DNA of 64,000 bases, from assembly GCA_045807745.1 (NCBI GenBank), contig JBJMGT010000022.1, positions 231,561 to 295,560 on the forward strand, written 5' to 3'. This document shows, in pieces, positions 7,408-15,307 of the stretch. Origin of the DNA: QHXQ01 sp045807745. GTDB taxonomy: Bacteria; Acidobacteriota; Blastocatellia; Pyrinomonadales; Pyrinomonadaceae. The notes beneath the pieces were generated by a model that did no database searches, was not told the DNA's origin, and saw only the letters and a program-made list of their open reading frames with translations. Positions within the stretch are counted from its first letter, which is position 1; every line of letters begins with the position of its first letter. The translations under genes were made by a program, and so were the position numbers.

Positions 7408-7980
7408 ATGGCGCTCATTGGAGCTAACGAGTTGAAACGAAAGTTGCTGATCACGGTCGATAATCAACCTTACATGGTGGTGGACGTGTTCTTCGCCTCG
7501 CCTACGGCGCGCGGGGCGGCGACGATGGTGCGCACCAAATTGCGCCACCTGTTGACGGGCGCGATGCAGGAGAAGAGTTTCAAGGCCACGGAGAAGTTCG
7601 CCGAGCCGGACGTGCAGATGACGCCCGCCTCTTATCTTTATGCAGACGCAGACGGCATGCATTTCATGGACGAGGCGAGTTATGAACAGTTCGCGCTCGC
7701 CGACGAACAGCTCGGCGACGCGCGCGGTTATCTGAAAGAGAACACATCGGTGCAAGTCTTGAAGTACAACGGCGCGCCCGTCTCGCTGGAGTTGCCGCAG
7801 TTCGTCGAACTCGCTGTCACGCAGACCGAGCCGGGTTTGCGCGGCGACACCGCGGCCGGCGGCGCAACCAAACCCGCCACGCTCGAAACCGGTCTCCAAG
7901 TGCGCGTGCCGCTCTTTATCAAAGAAGGCGAAGTCGTCCGCGTCAACACACAGACGGGCGAAGTCGCAGGCAGAGCGTGA
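7408..7980 (+). CDS. efpL: Elongation factor P-like protein of the EfpL/YeiP type
   Basis: This 190-residue EF-P superfamily protein has the KOW-like N-terminal domain, OB domain (SYLYADADGMHFMDEASYEQFAL) and C-terminal domain (TKPATLETGLQVRVPLFIKEGEVVRVNTQTGEV). EF-P rescues ribosomes stalled at polyproline and related motifs. The tip loop is decisive: instead of a lysine loop of the KPGKG type it reads FASPTARGAAT, the loop known from E. coli YeiP/EfpL, where an unmodified Arg takes the place of the modified residue. No EpmA/EarP-type modification gene is nearby. A Shine-Dalgarno AAGGA lies 7 nt before the ATG. It converges with the VWA gene across word-hairpin R5. Confidence 0.9.
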   Translation: MALIGANELKRKLLITVDNQPYMVVDVFFASPTARGAATMVRTKLRHLLTGAMQEKSFKATEKFAEPDVQMTPASYLYADADGMHFMDEASYEQFALADEQLGDARGYLKENTSVQVLKYNGAPVSLELPQFVELAVTQTEPGLRGDTAAGGATKPATLETGLQVRVPLFIKEGEVVRVNTQTGEVAGRA

Positions 7981-7985
7981 AGAGC

Positions 7986-8048
7986 AGGGATGAGGGATGA
8001 GGGCTGAATAAGAACCTGTCTTTCTTCATCCCTCATCCCTCATCCCTT
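7986..8048. repeat. Heptamer-word hairpin R5 (word GGGATGA)
   Basis: The left arm 7986-8014 (AGGGATGA words, last word GGGCTGA, then ATAAGAA) pairs with the right arm 8022-8048. The loop CCTGTCTT resembles that of R1. It exactly fills the space between the convergent stops of efpL (7980) and the VWA gene (8048), where it could act as a bidirectional 3' hairpin. Confidence 0.92.
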
Positions 8049-9241
8049 TACTTGATGCCTTTCCGTAACAACTGCTCTTTGAGCGCGGTGGCAACGGCGG
8101 TATCGAAGCCGTCCTGTCTGCCGGTCTGTTTCTTACGCTCGCCCGCGAGATAGTCGTCGCGCTTCTTGGCGAGGGCGACGATGTCCGCACGCAGTTGTTT
8201 GCGTTCGGCCAGCCGCTTGTCGATTTCCTTCTTTCGTTCGTCCGCCGAGAGCTTGCGCAGGTCGGCGGGCAGGTCTTCAGTCTTCACCGCGTCGGCTTTG
8301 ACCGTGCCGTTCTCGATGCCTTGCAGCAGGTCGTTGGCGTAAGCCTCACGGTTCAGCGCCTTGTTGAGTGCGCGCTCGGCCTGCGCCGGCTTCGGTGCGG
8401 CCGCCGCGACTTTCGCTTCGTTTTTACTAGCGGTCATCGCGACCTCGTCACGATAGACATCACCAGCGGGCCCCGCGCCGCCGCCGTAAGCGACGATGGT
8501 GCTGCCCAGCTTCTGACTCAACGCACTCAATTGATCATCATAGGGCGTCGTGATGACCTGCACGCCGCCGTCCTGCGCGATGGCGAAGTACTGCCCTTGC
8601 CCCGCGCGTGCGACCGCTTGCCAGATTTCGCGTGTGCCGGCGATCTGCCCGCACTGGATCGTGTTGACGATCATGCCGCGTTTGGCGGCGACAGTGGCCG
8701 TCGCGGTCGTCGCCGGCTCTTGCCCATAATCGTCGTGCGGTGGCGCGTCGCCGACGAGAAAGACGATCTGGGCCGTGCGATTCGTGTCTTTCGTCCAACC
8801 GACCTGCTGCACGCCGTCCGCCAGCGCGCGGCGCACGTCTTCGGGCGTGTCGCCGCCACCGTCCGCGCGATAGTCCATCAAAGTCGTATAGACCTTATCC
8901 AGATCGCTCGTAAGCGGCAGCACCTTCGTCACGTACTCATCGCCCACATCACGATAAGCAACCAGCCCGACGCGCACGTTCGGGTGCGCGGGCGACTGCA
9001 TCACCTCGTTGACGATGCCCCAAATGCGCTGCTTCGCGCCCTCGATGAGACCGCCCATCGAGCCGGTCGTGTCGAGCACGAAGACCATCTCCAACGTGTT
9101 GTCTTTGGTGGCCGCAACGGGTGGACTGTCAACCGGCTGCGGCGCATTGGGCCGGGCGGCGACGATGACGGCGGCCGTGATGCCGAGGCCAACGAGGAAG
9201 GTTAAGAGCGCAACGAGGAATCTGAGCGTAAGTCGTTTCAT
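8048..9241 (-). CDS. Membrane-anchored VWA-domain protein
   Basis: This 397-residue protein has an N-terminal signal-anchor (about 5-30, FLVALLTFLVGLGITAAVIVAA). A von Willebrand factor A domain begins at LEMVFVLDTTGSMGG with an intact MIDAS DxTxS motif, a GDTPEDV loop carrying the MIDAS Thr, and VFLVGDAPPHDD. The C-terminal third (about 275-397) is a charged, probably coiled-coil region rich in Lys, Ala and Glu (KLSADERKKEIDKRLAERKQL). It is probably periplasmic and binds a protein or metal. AAGGAGG lies 12 nt before the ATG. The function is unknown; stand-alone VWA proteins with this layout are frequent in Acidobacteriota and Planctomycetes. Confidence 0.85.
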   Translation of the reverse strand: MKRLTLRFLVALLTFLVGLGITAAVIVAARPNAPQPVDSPPVAATKDNTLEMVFVLDTTGSMGGLIEGAKQRIWGIVNEVMQSPAHPNVRVGLVAYRDVGDEYVTKVLPLTSDLDKVYTTLMDYRADGGGDTPEDVRRALADGVQQVGWTKDTNRTAQIVFLVGDAPPHDDYGQEPATTATATVAAKRGMIVNTIQCGQIAGTREIWQAVARAGQGQYFAIAQDGGVQVITTPYDDQLSALSQKLGSTIVAYGGGAGPAGDVYRDEVAMTASKNEAKVAAAAPKPAQAERALNKALNREAYANDLLQGIENGTVKADAVKTEDLPADLRKLSADERKKEIDKRLAERKQLRADIVALAKKRDDYLAGERKKQTGRQDGFDTAVATALKEQLLRKGIK

Positions 9242-9463
9242 AATAAACCAGAGCCTCCTTCAAGGTGCGGTCAGAGCGCATAAAGCGCGTTGTTGACCTG
9301 TCTCTTGAACGTGCCCACCGGGTTTGGCTTGCAAAGTTTTTAGCGCCGCCCTGCGCGCGGTAGACGGCACTGCGTAGGTGACAGTGCGGCGGGGTGCATG
9401 CCTTTGTTAGCTTGCGCCATACCTGCAAGGGCGAACGGTCTGACTTTCTGCTCAAAGCCTGCA

Positions 9464-10474
9464 CTACTCGCCGCGCCTGAGAAGCGGTATCAACTGCTCA
9501 GAGTAGTATGGCTCTTGCGTGCACCAGAAGATATAGTCAAGCTTCAGGTAATCGGTCGCAAATTCGATTATTTCGGTAATCGTGACGCGCTGGCCCGTCT
9601 TGGGGTTTTCGTGTTCATAGTCGCCGTCTTGGACGGCAAGGCCAACGGGTACGATGCCGGCGGAATCTCTGATCAGCGGATAGCTATGGCTCATCTGGCC
9701 CTTTTTGTAGGGCAGAAGATCGGGGCCGCCCACGCCCACGTGCAACTCTCTCGCTGCTTTGTAGATAGCGCGGAGATGCCCCTTATCTTCCGTCGGTAGC
9801 CATTCGCCGGGCATGAAGTTGGCATACTCCAACACAACCGATTTAGGGAAGGCGCGCCTTAAGGCCTTCATGTTTGTGATGATGCCGTCGCGGTAGCTCT
9901 CAAAAGAGAAACCCTTGGGGAACAACCGCCCGGTCTCGCCTACGTCGAATGCGGTCTCGGCGAAATTGACGCCCTCGATCTTCCCGTCAAACTCCTTGCC
10001 TAAAGCAAAGAGCAGTTTGTGCCATCGCTCCTGTACGACCGGGTCCCAGCGTCTGGCCATCCAGCCGGCTACTGTCGCAGCGTCCTCATGGCCGGCTTTA
10101 TACTGGTACTGTTTGTCAGCGCCGCCGTGGTATTGCGGGTCTTGTAACAAATAACGCGGGACGTTTATGTGCGCCGCACTAAAGGTCACGTCTTGGAGCT
10201 GAATGAATAGTCGCTTCCCCTTCGAGGTTAGAAAGGCCAAGTCCTCGCGTATGGCGCTGAAATCGTAGGCATCCTTCGCTGGCTCCAGTTGCCGCCACGA
10301 ATATGTCACCTGCGCGCCTACCAATGCCTTCGTTTCGAGAAACGACGCCGCCGCTTTTATTTTCTCCCTGTCTTGGCCGAAGAAGACGTAATGCTGTAAC
10401 GGCTTGGCGCGGACACTAGCGCAGCCGAGCCAAAGGAATAGAGCACCCCACACGACCTTGCGCGCATTATTCAT
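9464..10474 (-). CDS. Secreted TIM-barrel protein, probable glycoside hydrolase-like
   Basis: This encodes a 336-residue protein from the ATG at 10474, chosen because GGGAG lies just upstream and a signal peptide follows (MNNARKVVWGALFLWLGCASVRA). The mature part has features of a (beta/alpha)8 sugar hydrolase: GAQVTYSWRQLEPAKDAYDFSAIREDLAFLTSKGK is typical of clan GH-A barrels. FDGKIEGVNFAETAFDVGE carries a candidate acid/base Glu, and FIFWCTQEPYYSEQLIP-type C-terminal sequence carries a candidate nucleophile Glu. The exact GH family is not assigned. It follows the blaR1-like gene by 62 bp on the same strand and may belong to the BlaI regulon. The 220 bp beyond its stop (9242-9463) holds no recognisable gene. 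Confidence 0.65.
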   Translation of the reverse strand: MNNARKVVWGALFLWLGCASVRAKPLQHYVFFGQDREKIKAAASFLETKALVGAQVTYSWRQLEPAKDAYDFSAIREDLAFLTSKGKRLFIQLQDVTFSAAHINVPRYLLQDPQYHGGADKQYQYKAGHEDAATVAGWMARRWDPVVQERWHKLLFALGKEFDGKIEGVNFAETAFDVGETGRLFPKGFSFESYRDGIITNMKALRRAFPKSVVLEYANFMPGEWLPTEDKGHLRAIYKAARELHVGVGGPDLLPYKKGQMSHSYPLIRDSAGIVPVGLAVQDGDYEHENPKTGQRVTITEIIEFATDYLKLDYIFWCTQEPYYSEQLIPLLRRGE

Positions 10475-10536
10475 ATCGCGTCTCCCTTTGCGCTTTGCGC
10501 CGCAAGCTAATAGGCAACTGCACCGGCGCACGTCTT

Positions 10537-12582
10537 TCACTGCTTACTCGTCTTGAAATCGGACCCGCTCTGGCGGAAGTCGTATTGCTGCATGTAGGGC
10601 GAGAGATAGGGTTCTTTGCGGAAGGGCGCGCCTTTGGTCATAGCCCAGCGTTGCAGCCAGGAGATGCCGACCGGCCCCGTATAAGTGTCAGGCAGACTGT
10701 AGGCCGGGTCGCTCTGCGCTTCATCGAGCGTGACGAACTGATAGCCGCGCCGCTCCAACATCGTGAGCAGGTCGTCAAGCTTGGCCGCATTCAGCCCGCT
10801 CGCCATGAGCATTAAGACCTGCGGCGGCTCGTAGCCGAGCGTGTCGCGCGCGAGTTGTTCGTCGAACTCGAACATGCGCTCCATGTAAGGCACGTAATCG
10901 CCCGCAACCCGCTTCATGGTCTCTTCGTCTTCTTCGCGGCGCGCGTCGGCCCAAGCTTGGCCGAACAGCCAGTCCATGTTGTCAATCGTCACCTGATGGA
11001 TGCGCAGCCCGTGCTCGGCCAGAAACTTTTCAAACGCCTCTTTGGTCGCACGGTCGGGGCCGGTGTTGAGAAACGGATAGCTGAAGTAGCGCAACTGTTG
11101 CCCGCGCTCGCGCAGCAGCCGGCTCGTCACCTCTTCGCCGCGCATGACGTTCTGCTCGAACTGTGCGAGCGGCGTCTTGTAGAGATACTGATGCGAGTAG
11201 GTCTGTGTGCCGAGTTCAAAGCCGGCGTCGAGCCAATTGCGTAATAGCTGCACGCGTTCGTCGTCGAGTTGGCCATTCTCTGTATACAGTCCGCTCTCGC
11301 CGACGAAGCCGATGGCGGGCACGCCATGCGTGTGCAGACTGTCGATGAGCTTACGTTGATCGCGCACGGCGCGCGGGTTGTAGTAGGTCTGAAAGGCCGG
11401 CAGGCTGACGAAGGTGACGGCCACCTTGCGCTTCGCCTTCAAGGGCGCGGGCTGCTTCTGTGTCTCCGGCGCGTCGTAACGACTGAAGGCAGAGAGCGTC
11501 TGTGCGCCAGCGAAGATGCTCAAGAGCGCGACGAGTGTGAGCGCGAGCACAGCACTTGTGGGCGTGCGCTGCGGCGTTAACATTTGCGGTTGCAATAGTC
11601 GCTGTATGCGTGTCATCAGTGAACCTCCGTTCGCGGCGACGACGAGGGAGACGCCCGTGCGGCGACGCAGAGTTTCCAGCATTGTCAGGGCGCGGGCATA
11701 GACGAGCACATCGCCCGTCGCCGCAACCGCGAGATCGTCGCAACAGTGTTCGCGCTCCGCGCGCACACGCCGCGACAGCCACCAGACTGCGGGGTGGTAA
11801 AAGAGCAAAGTCTCAATGAGTGATTGCAATAGATTGATCAGATAATCGTGCCGGCGCACGTGTGCGAGTTCGTGCGCGATGAGCGCTTCGAGTTGCGGCG
11901 CGCTCAGATTCGTCAGCGCGCACACTGGCAGGAGGATGACGGGGCGGAGACAACCGATCACCGTCGGCACTTCAACGAGCGCCGACGTGCACAAACGCAC
12001 AGGCCGTGAAACCCGCAACCGCTGCCGCAGACGCGTCAGGGTCTCCTGCCAGACGCGCGCCGCAAGCGGTGCGGGTTCACGCTTGAGGCGCTCAGCCAGC
12101 ACGAAGCCACCCGCCAGCCGCAGCGCCGATAGACTCGTCCCCAAAGCCCACGCCAACACCAACCACGGCAGCGCCACAGGGAAACGCTCCGCCGCCCACA
12201 GACGCAGAGAAGTGTGTGCGTCGTATGCGCCGTCGAACAGATCGACTGCCTGTTCGGGCGCAACGAGCGACGCGACCATAGTTTCAGCTTGCGCGTTGTG
12301 CGCAGCCGGCAAGGCAACGCTCTCCGCCATCGCCTGCGTGTGCGTTGCGGTTGTCGGTGCTGAGTTGAGCCACAACAGCGTAACGATGGGACACGCGAGC
12401 ATGAGCAAGAGGCCCGCGCAGGCCGCCGCATAGCGCGTCGTAGCAGGTGCGCGCCGGAGCAGCAACTGTTCCGCGCCCGCATAAACGGCGGCGACGAGCG
12501 CGCCCTGCCAGACGAAGTGCAGGAGCGGCCAACCGAGCACAGGCACAGCGCGGTGCGCGAGTAGTGTTTCGAGCGCGCTCAT
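10537..12582 (-). CDS. BlaR1-like M56 membrane protease fused to a degenerate NodB-like domain
   Basis: The 681-residue protein starts with BlaR1/MecR1 architecture: membrane helices at about 20-40, 52-74, 135-160 and 343-360. The M56 zinc protease motif is IAHELAH (His237, Glu238, His241), with REHCCDD near 277-283. In this family the protease destroys the BlaI/MecI repressor after ligand sensing. The extracellular C-terminal domain (about 385-650) is not penicillin-binding; it resembles the NodB polysaccharide deacetylase fold (VPAIGFVGESGLY, LRNWLDAGFELGTQTYSH, LRYFSYPFLNTG). The catalytic TFDD is replaced by TFVS (392-393), and the first zinc His of the HTYSH motif is Gln460. It is therefore probably a carbohydrate sensor rather than an enzyme. 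The gene overlaps blaI by 4 bp. Confidence 0.85.
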   Translation of the reverse strand: MSALETLLAHRAVPVLGWPLLHFVWQGALVAAVYAGAEQLLLRRAPATTRYAAACAGLLLMLACPIVTLLWLNSAPTTATHTQAMAESVALPAAHNAQAETMVASLVAPEQAVDLFDGAYDAHTSLRLWAAERFPVALPWLVLAWALGTSLSALRLAGGFVLAERLKREPAPLAARVWQETLTRLRQRLRVSRPVRLCTSALVEVPTVIGCLRPVILLPVCALTNLSAPQLEALIAHELAHVRRHDYLINLLQSLIETLLFYHPAVWWLSRRVRAEREHCCDDLAVAATGDVLVYARALTMLETLRRRTGVSLVVAANGGSLMTRIQRLLQPQMLTPQRTPTSAVLALTLVALLSIFAGAQTLSAFSRYDAPETQKQPAPLKAKRKVAVTFVSLPAFQTYYNPRAVRDQRKLIDSLHTHGVPAIGFVGESGLYTENGQLDDERVQLLRNWLDAGFELGTQTYSHQYLYKTPLAQFEQNVMRGEEVTSRLLRERGQQLRYFSYPFLNTGPDRATKEAFEKFLAEHGLRIHQVTIDNMDWLFGQAWADARREEDEETMKRVAGDYVPYMERMFEFDEQLARDTLGYEPPQVLMLMASGLNAAKLDDLLTMLERRGYQFVTLDEAQSDPAYSLPDTYTGPVGISWLQRWAMTKGAPFRKEPYLSPYMQQYDFRQSGSDFKTSKQ

Positions 12583-12974
12583 TTCGCCCCCCGCTCATGC
12601 TCGTCCAACAACTGTCGTATCTGCGCCAGCTCTTCGTCCGAACTCTGTTTCGTCGCCAGCGCGTGCATGACGAGCTTCGCGGCCGAACCACCAAAGGCGC
12701 GTGTCAGCAGATCGCCGACGAGTTGCCGTTGCGTCTCATGCTCGGCCAACCGCGCCGCGTAGACGTGCGCGCGCTGGCGTTCGTCGCGCCGCACTAAGCC
12801 CTTCTCCGCCATGATCTGCATTAACTTCAGTATGGTCGTGTAGCCGGTCGCCCGCGCTTTGCCGAGCGCTGCGTGCACCTCGCGCACGGTCGAAGGGCCG
12901 CGCCGCCAGAGCACATTCAAGATCGCCAACTCCGCGTCGGTCGGGCGCGGCTGGCTGCGTTTCGCCATCATCAT
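12579..12974 (-). CDS. blaI: BlaI/MecI-family repressor
   Basis: A winged-helix repressor of about 131 residues: TDAELAILNVLWRRGPSTVREVHAALGKARATGYTTILKLMQIMAEKGLVRRDERQRAHVYAA is characteristic of BlaI/MecI/CopY. The C-terminal dimerisation helices are the region cleaved by BlaR1-type proteases. The longest frame begins with TTG at 12995; the ATG at 12974 is preferred (GAGG 8 nt upstream), with further ATGs at 12971 and 12968. Its 3' end overlaps the blaR1-like gene by 4 bp (ATGA), so translation is coupled. Two 16-bp dyads 45-80 bp upstream are good candidate operators, which suggests autoregulation of the pair. Confidence 0.95.
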   Translation of the reverse strand: MMMAKRSQPRPTDAELAILNVLWRRGPSTVREVHAALGKARATGYTTILKLMQIMAEKGLVRRDERQRAHVYAARLAEHETQRQLVGDLLTRAFGGSAAKLVMHALATKQSSDEELAQIRQLLDEHERGAK

Positions 12975-13018
12975 CACGTGGGCCTCAAAGTGCAAAAGTC
13001 CGACGCGCGCTACCTTAC

Positions 13019-13034
13019 TACGAAGACTTTCGTA
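13019..13034. promoter_or_regulatory. blaI: Candidate BlaI operator 1
   Basis: TACGAAGACTTTCGTA is a near-perfect dyad. Together with the second copy starting 21 bp further (two helical turns) it lies directly upstream of blaI. Paired dyads of this size are the usual arrangement for BlaI/MecI dimers. Confidence 0.8.
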
Positions 13035-13039
13035 ATGTC

Positions 13040-13055
13040 AACGAAAATCTTCGTA
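13040..13055. promoter_or_regulatory. blaI: Candidate BlaI operator 2
   Basis: AACGAAAATCTTCGTA is the second dyad. The shared consensus with operator 1 is TACGAARAYYTTCGTA (ends A/T). The spacing puts both sites on the same face of the helix. The interval 13056-13116 to the next gene holds only the 3' side of the oxidoreductase gene and probable promoter sequence. Confidence 0.78.
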
Positions 13056-13116
13056 CTTGCAGATGAATTGCTTGAGCGTGCTTTATCCGCCTGTGGGTGC
13101 GCTGATATTTTGCTGC

Positions 13117-15285
13117 TTATTCGCGCAGCTTCTCGCCTTCGCTCTTGCTGGGGCGCAAGGTCTCGTCCTTGTTCAAGTCCAACTCCTGCTGTGCGGCCGG
13201 TGAAGACCCTTCCGGCGGTCGGCCCATGCCGATCTTGATCTCGCGCCACTTCAGTTTTAAATCTTTCAGCAGATGCCCCGGCGCTTCATAGCCGTAGGCG
13301 CGATAACGACCCGGCTCGACCTTGCCCTTCGCGCGGACGAACGCGGCGTAGGCGTCCGCCCACGCGTCGAACTCTGCGAACACGGCCGGCTCGGCTGCCA
13401 TGTCCTCCGCTTGATTGTCGCTGTACTTCTTCCCTTGCCCGAACTCGACGTAGCGCCACAACTCGTCCGGCACTTCGACGCCGCCGTAGCGACATTGCCA
13501 GACGAACGGCGTGTAAGTGTCGCGCATGTCGTCAAACGGCTCCTGCTCCGGATCGAAATACTCTTTGTGCTTGAGAATCTTCGGCCGGCCCGTCTCGTCC
13601 AACTCGTCACCGCCGCCGTCGCCATAGCAGAAGAATGCGGCCGTGCGCCCTTCGAGATGGTTGACGCTCAACTCTTCCCATTCAGGTTGATGCTCCAGCT
13701 TCATCGCCAGCTCCGCGTTCTTGTGCTCGATCAACTCCTCGCGCGGGTTGCCGCCGTTCATGCAGACGAGCCGGTCGAACATCAACTTCAAATTGCTCGT
13801 CGGCCCGTACCAGTTGACCGGCCCGATGATCGCCCACGCATCTGCCAGATCGAGCCGCGTGTACATATCCAAGTCCCACATCAAGTCCGGTTCGAGCTTG
13901 CTGTGCTTCTCGTAACAGTTGCAGTTGTGCACCGGCACAAGCTCTGCCACAAACTCATGGCTTGGCTCAACGCTGAGATCATAAACTGCTTCCACACCAT
14001 CCGGTTCGAAACTGACAACGCGCCCGTAACTGCGATTACGTGGCTCACGGCAGGGCGTTTGTAAACGCGCCAGCTTCTCCGTCTTTTCATCTATAAACCC
14101 AACCGTATCCATAAAACGTGCGACCGATTCGGCCTTGGTGATTTGCAGCACACCTGAACGGGCGTATTCCTTTCCGCCCATGCGCACACGCTTGTGCGCC
14201 ATGTCGTAGACGGACGAGCGTATGCCGAGTTTAGCCAATAGCATCTGCGCCTCGCGCAGGGCCAGCACGCTCGAACTCGTCAGACTGATCCGGACTTTTG
14301 TCACATGGAAATCAACTGAGGCGTCGGCCGAGAACCAGCCGCGCAGAAACGCGCAGACCTCTCGCTTTGAGCCGTCAAGCACAGCTTGGGGCAGGTGGCG
14401 CAAGGCGACCGGCTCGCGTTTGTTCAAGCCTAACGTGTTGAGCAGAATCTTGCCGACGCTGACATCCCAACAGCAATACTGCATGAAGTCATTGGCTGAG
14501 CGCGCCCAGCCCGTCTCCTTCGCCGAGAAGACCTGACTACGCACGCCGACTGCGACCGGCGATAGCGCGCACACCGCTTCCGCAAGCGCGGGCTTACGAC
14601 TATCAAAGAAGAGCCGCACTTGGCCCGTGCCGGCGAACGAGCCGTCGCCAAAGACCAGACCGGCGAGTAGAAGATAGAACGGATCGATCTGTGAATCGCG
14701 CGCAAACTCGCCGCACTCGCGGCCGAGCGGGAACGGGATCTTATCGCCGGGTTGGAGTTGGCTCGCTTCGACCCATTCTTCATGCCAGACGTAACGCCAC
14801 ACGCCGGCAACTTTCTCGCGCGCAACTGCGCGTAAGACTTTGACTGGATGATTCGCCGTCAGACGTAACTGCCGCCCGTCGCTCAAGCGCAAGCGATAGA
14901 CCTGTGCGTGTGTGGCCGACTGCCAAGCTTTCGTCACCCGACCGGTCGAGATCACGTCGCCTGCTTTGAGGTCGGCTATGCGGCGCAGCTTCTTGCCCAG
15001 CACGCGCTCGCTCGCGGGCAGGCAGGGCCAGACGCAGAGCGCCATCGAAGTTGAGACGCAGGCGTTGCAGCTCTGGATGCGGGCGCGGGCCCAGACATTG
15101 CCGAGGTCTTCGTAGTCGATCTCCCACTCTTGCGGCAGACGCTCGGCCATGCGCAGCATCAACGTGCGCGCTTTGGAATCGACGCCGGGACAGTTGTATT
15201 GCCGTCTGTCCGAGCCGGAGATGATCAGCACGCGGAACGGGCGTTCCGCCGTCGGCAGCTTGCCGCTCTCGTCATTCGGTTTCAT
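13117..15285 (-). CDS. Flavodoxin-fold NAD(P)H-dependent oxidoreductase interrupted by an intein
   Basis: The 722-residue precursor consists of an N-extein (1-87), an intein (88-454) and a C-extein (455-722). The spliced product of 355 residues is a flavodoxin-like FMN/NAD(P)H oxidoreductase: VLIISGSDRRQYNCPG (phosphate-binding loop region), SCNACVSTSMALCVWPC, then CNCYEKHSKLEPD, DAWAIIGPVNWYGPTSNLKLMFDRL and GRTAAFFCYGDGGGDE. The insertion lies exactly in the Cys-rich CVWPC/NCYEK segment conserved in the family. Without the intein the protein is continuous across the junction. The C-terminal 60 residues are charged. It lies upstream of the BlaI operators on the same strand, 22 bp after the fatty-acid-hydroxylase gene's stop. 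The function of this oxidoreductase subfamily is not established here. Confidence 0.9.
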   Translation of the reverse strand: MKPNDESGKLPTAERPFRVLIISGSDRRQYNCPGVDSKARTLMLRMAERLPQEWEIDYEDLGNVWARARIQSCNACVSTSMALCVWPCLPASERVLGKKLRRIADLKAGDVISTGRVTKAWQSATHAQVYRLRLSDGRQLRLTANHPVKVLRAVAREKVAGVWRYVWHEEWVEASQLQPGDKIPFPLGRECGEFARDSQIDPFYLLLAGLVFGDGSFAGTGQVRLFFDSRKPALAEAVCALSPVAVGVRSQVFSAKETGWARSANDFMQYCCWDVSVGKILLNTLGLNKREPVALRHLPQAVLDGSKREVCAFLRGWFSADASVDFHVTKVRISLTSSSVLALREAQMLLAKLGIRSSVYDMAHKRVRMGGKEYARSGVLQITKAESVARFMDTVGFIDEKTEKLARLQTPCREPRNRSYGRVVSFEPDGVEAVYDLSVEPSHEFVAELVPVHNCNCYEKHSKLEPDLMWDLDMYTRLDLADAWAIIGPVNWYGPTSNLKLMFDRLVCMNGGNPREELIEHKNAELAMKLEHQPEWEELSVNHLEGRTAAFFCYGDGGGDELDETGRPKILKHKEYFDPEQEPFDDMRDTYTPFVWQCRYGGVEVPDELWRYVEFGQGKKYSDNQAEDMAAEPAVFAEFDAWADAYAAFVRAKGKVEPGRYRAYGYEAPGHLLKDLKLKWREIKIGMGRPPEGSSPAAQQELDLNKDETLRPSKSEGEKLRE
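13924..15024 (-). mobile_element. LAGLIDADG homing-endonuclease intein (367 aa) within the oxidoreductase
   Basis: The intein runs from Cys88 to Asn454 of the precursor. The splicing blocks are complete: block A CLPASERVLG with the nucleophilic Cys, block B LTANHP (TxxH), blocks F/G YDLSVEPSHEF and VPVHN followed by Cys455 as the +1 nucleophile, with penultimate His453. Between them are two LAGLIDADG motifs, LLAGLVFGDGSF (205-216) and FLRGWFSADASV (313-324), each with its acidic catalytic residue, so both splicing and endonuclease activity look intact. Self-splicing should restore the host enzyme; the endonuclease would allow homing into intein-free alleles. Confidence 0.95.
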
Positions 15286-15307
15286 GTGCGTAAGACCTCA
15301 ACAATTA

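Noticed and set aside
9242..9463. Gap examined for a small RNA or tRNA
   Set aside because: No cloverleaf or strong stem with T-run seen by eye; no frame of useful length.
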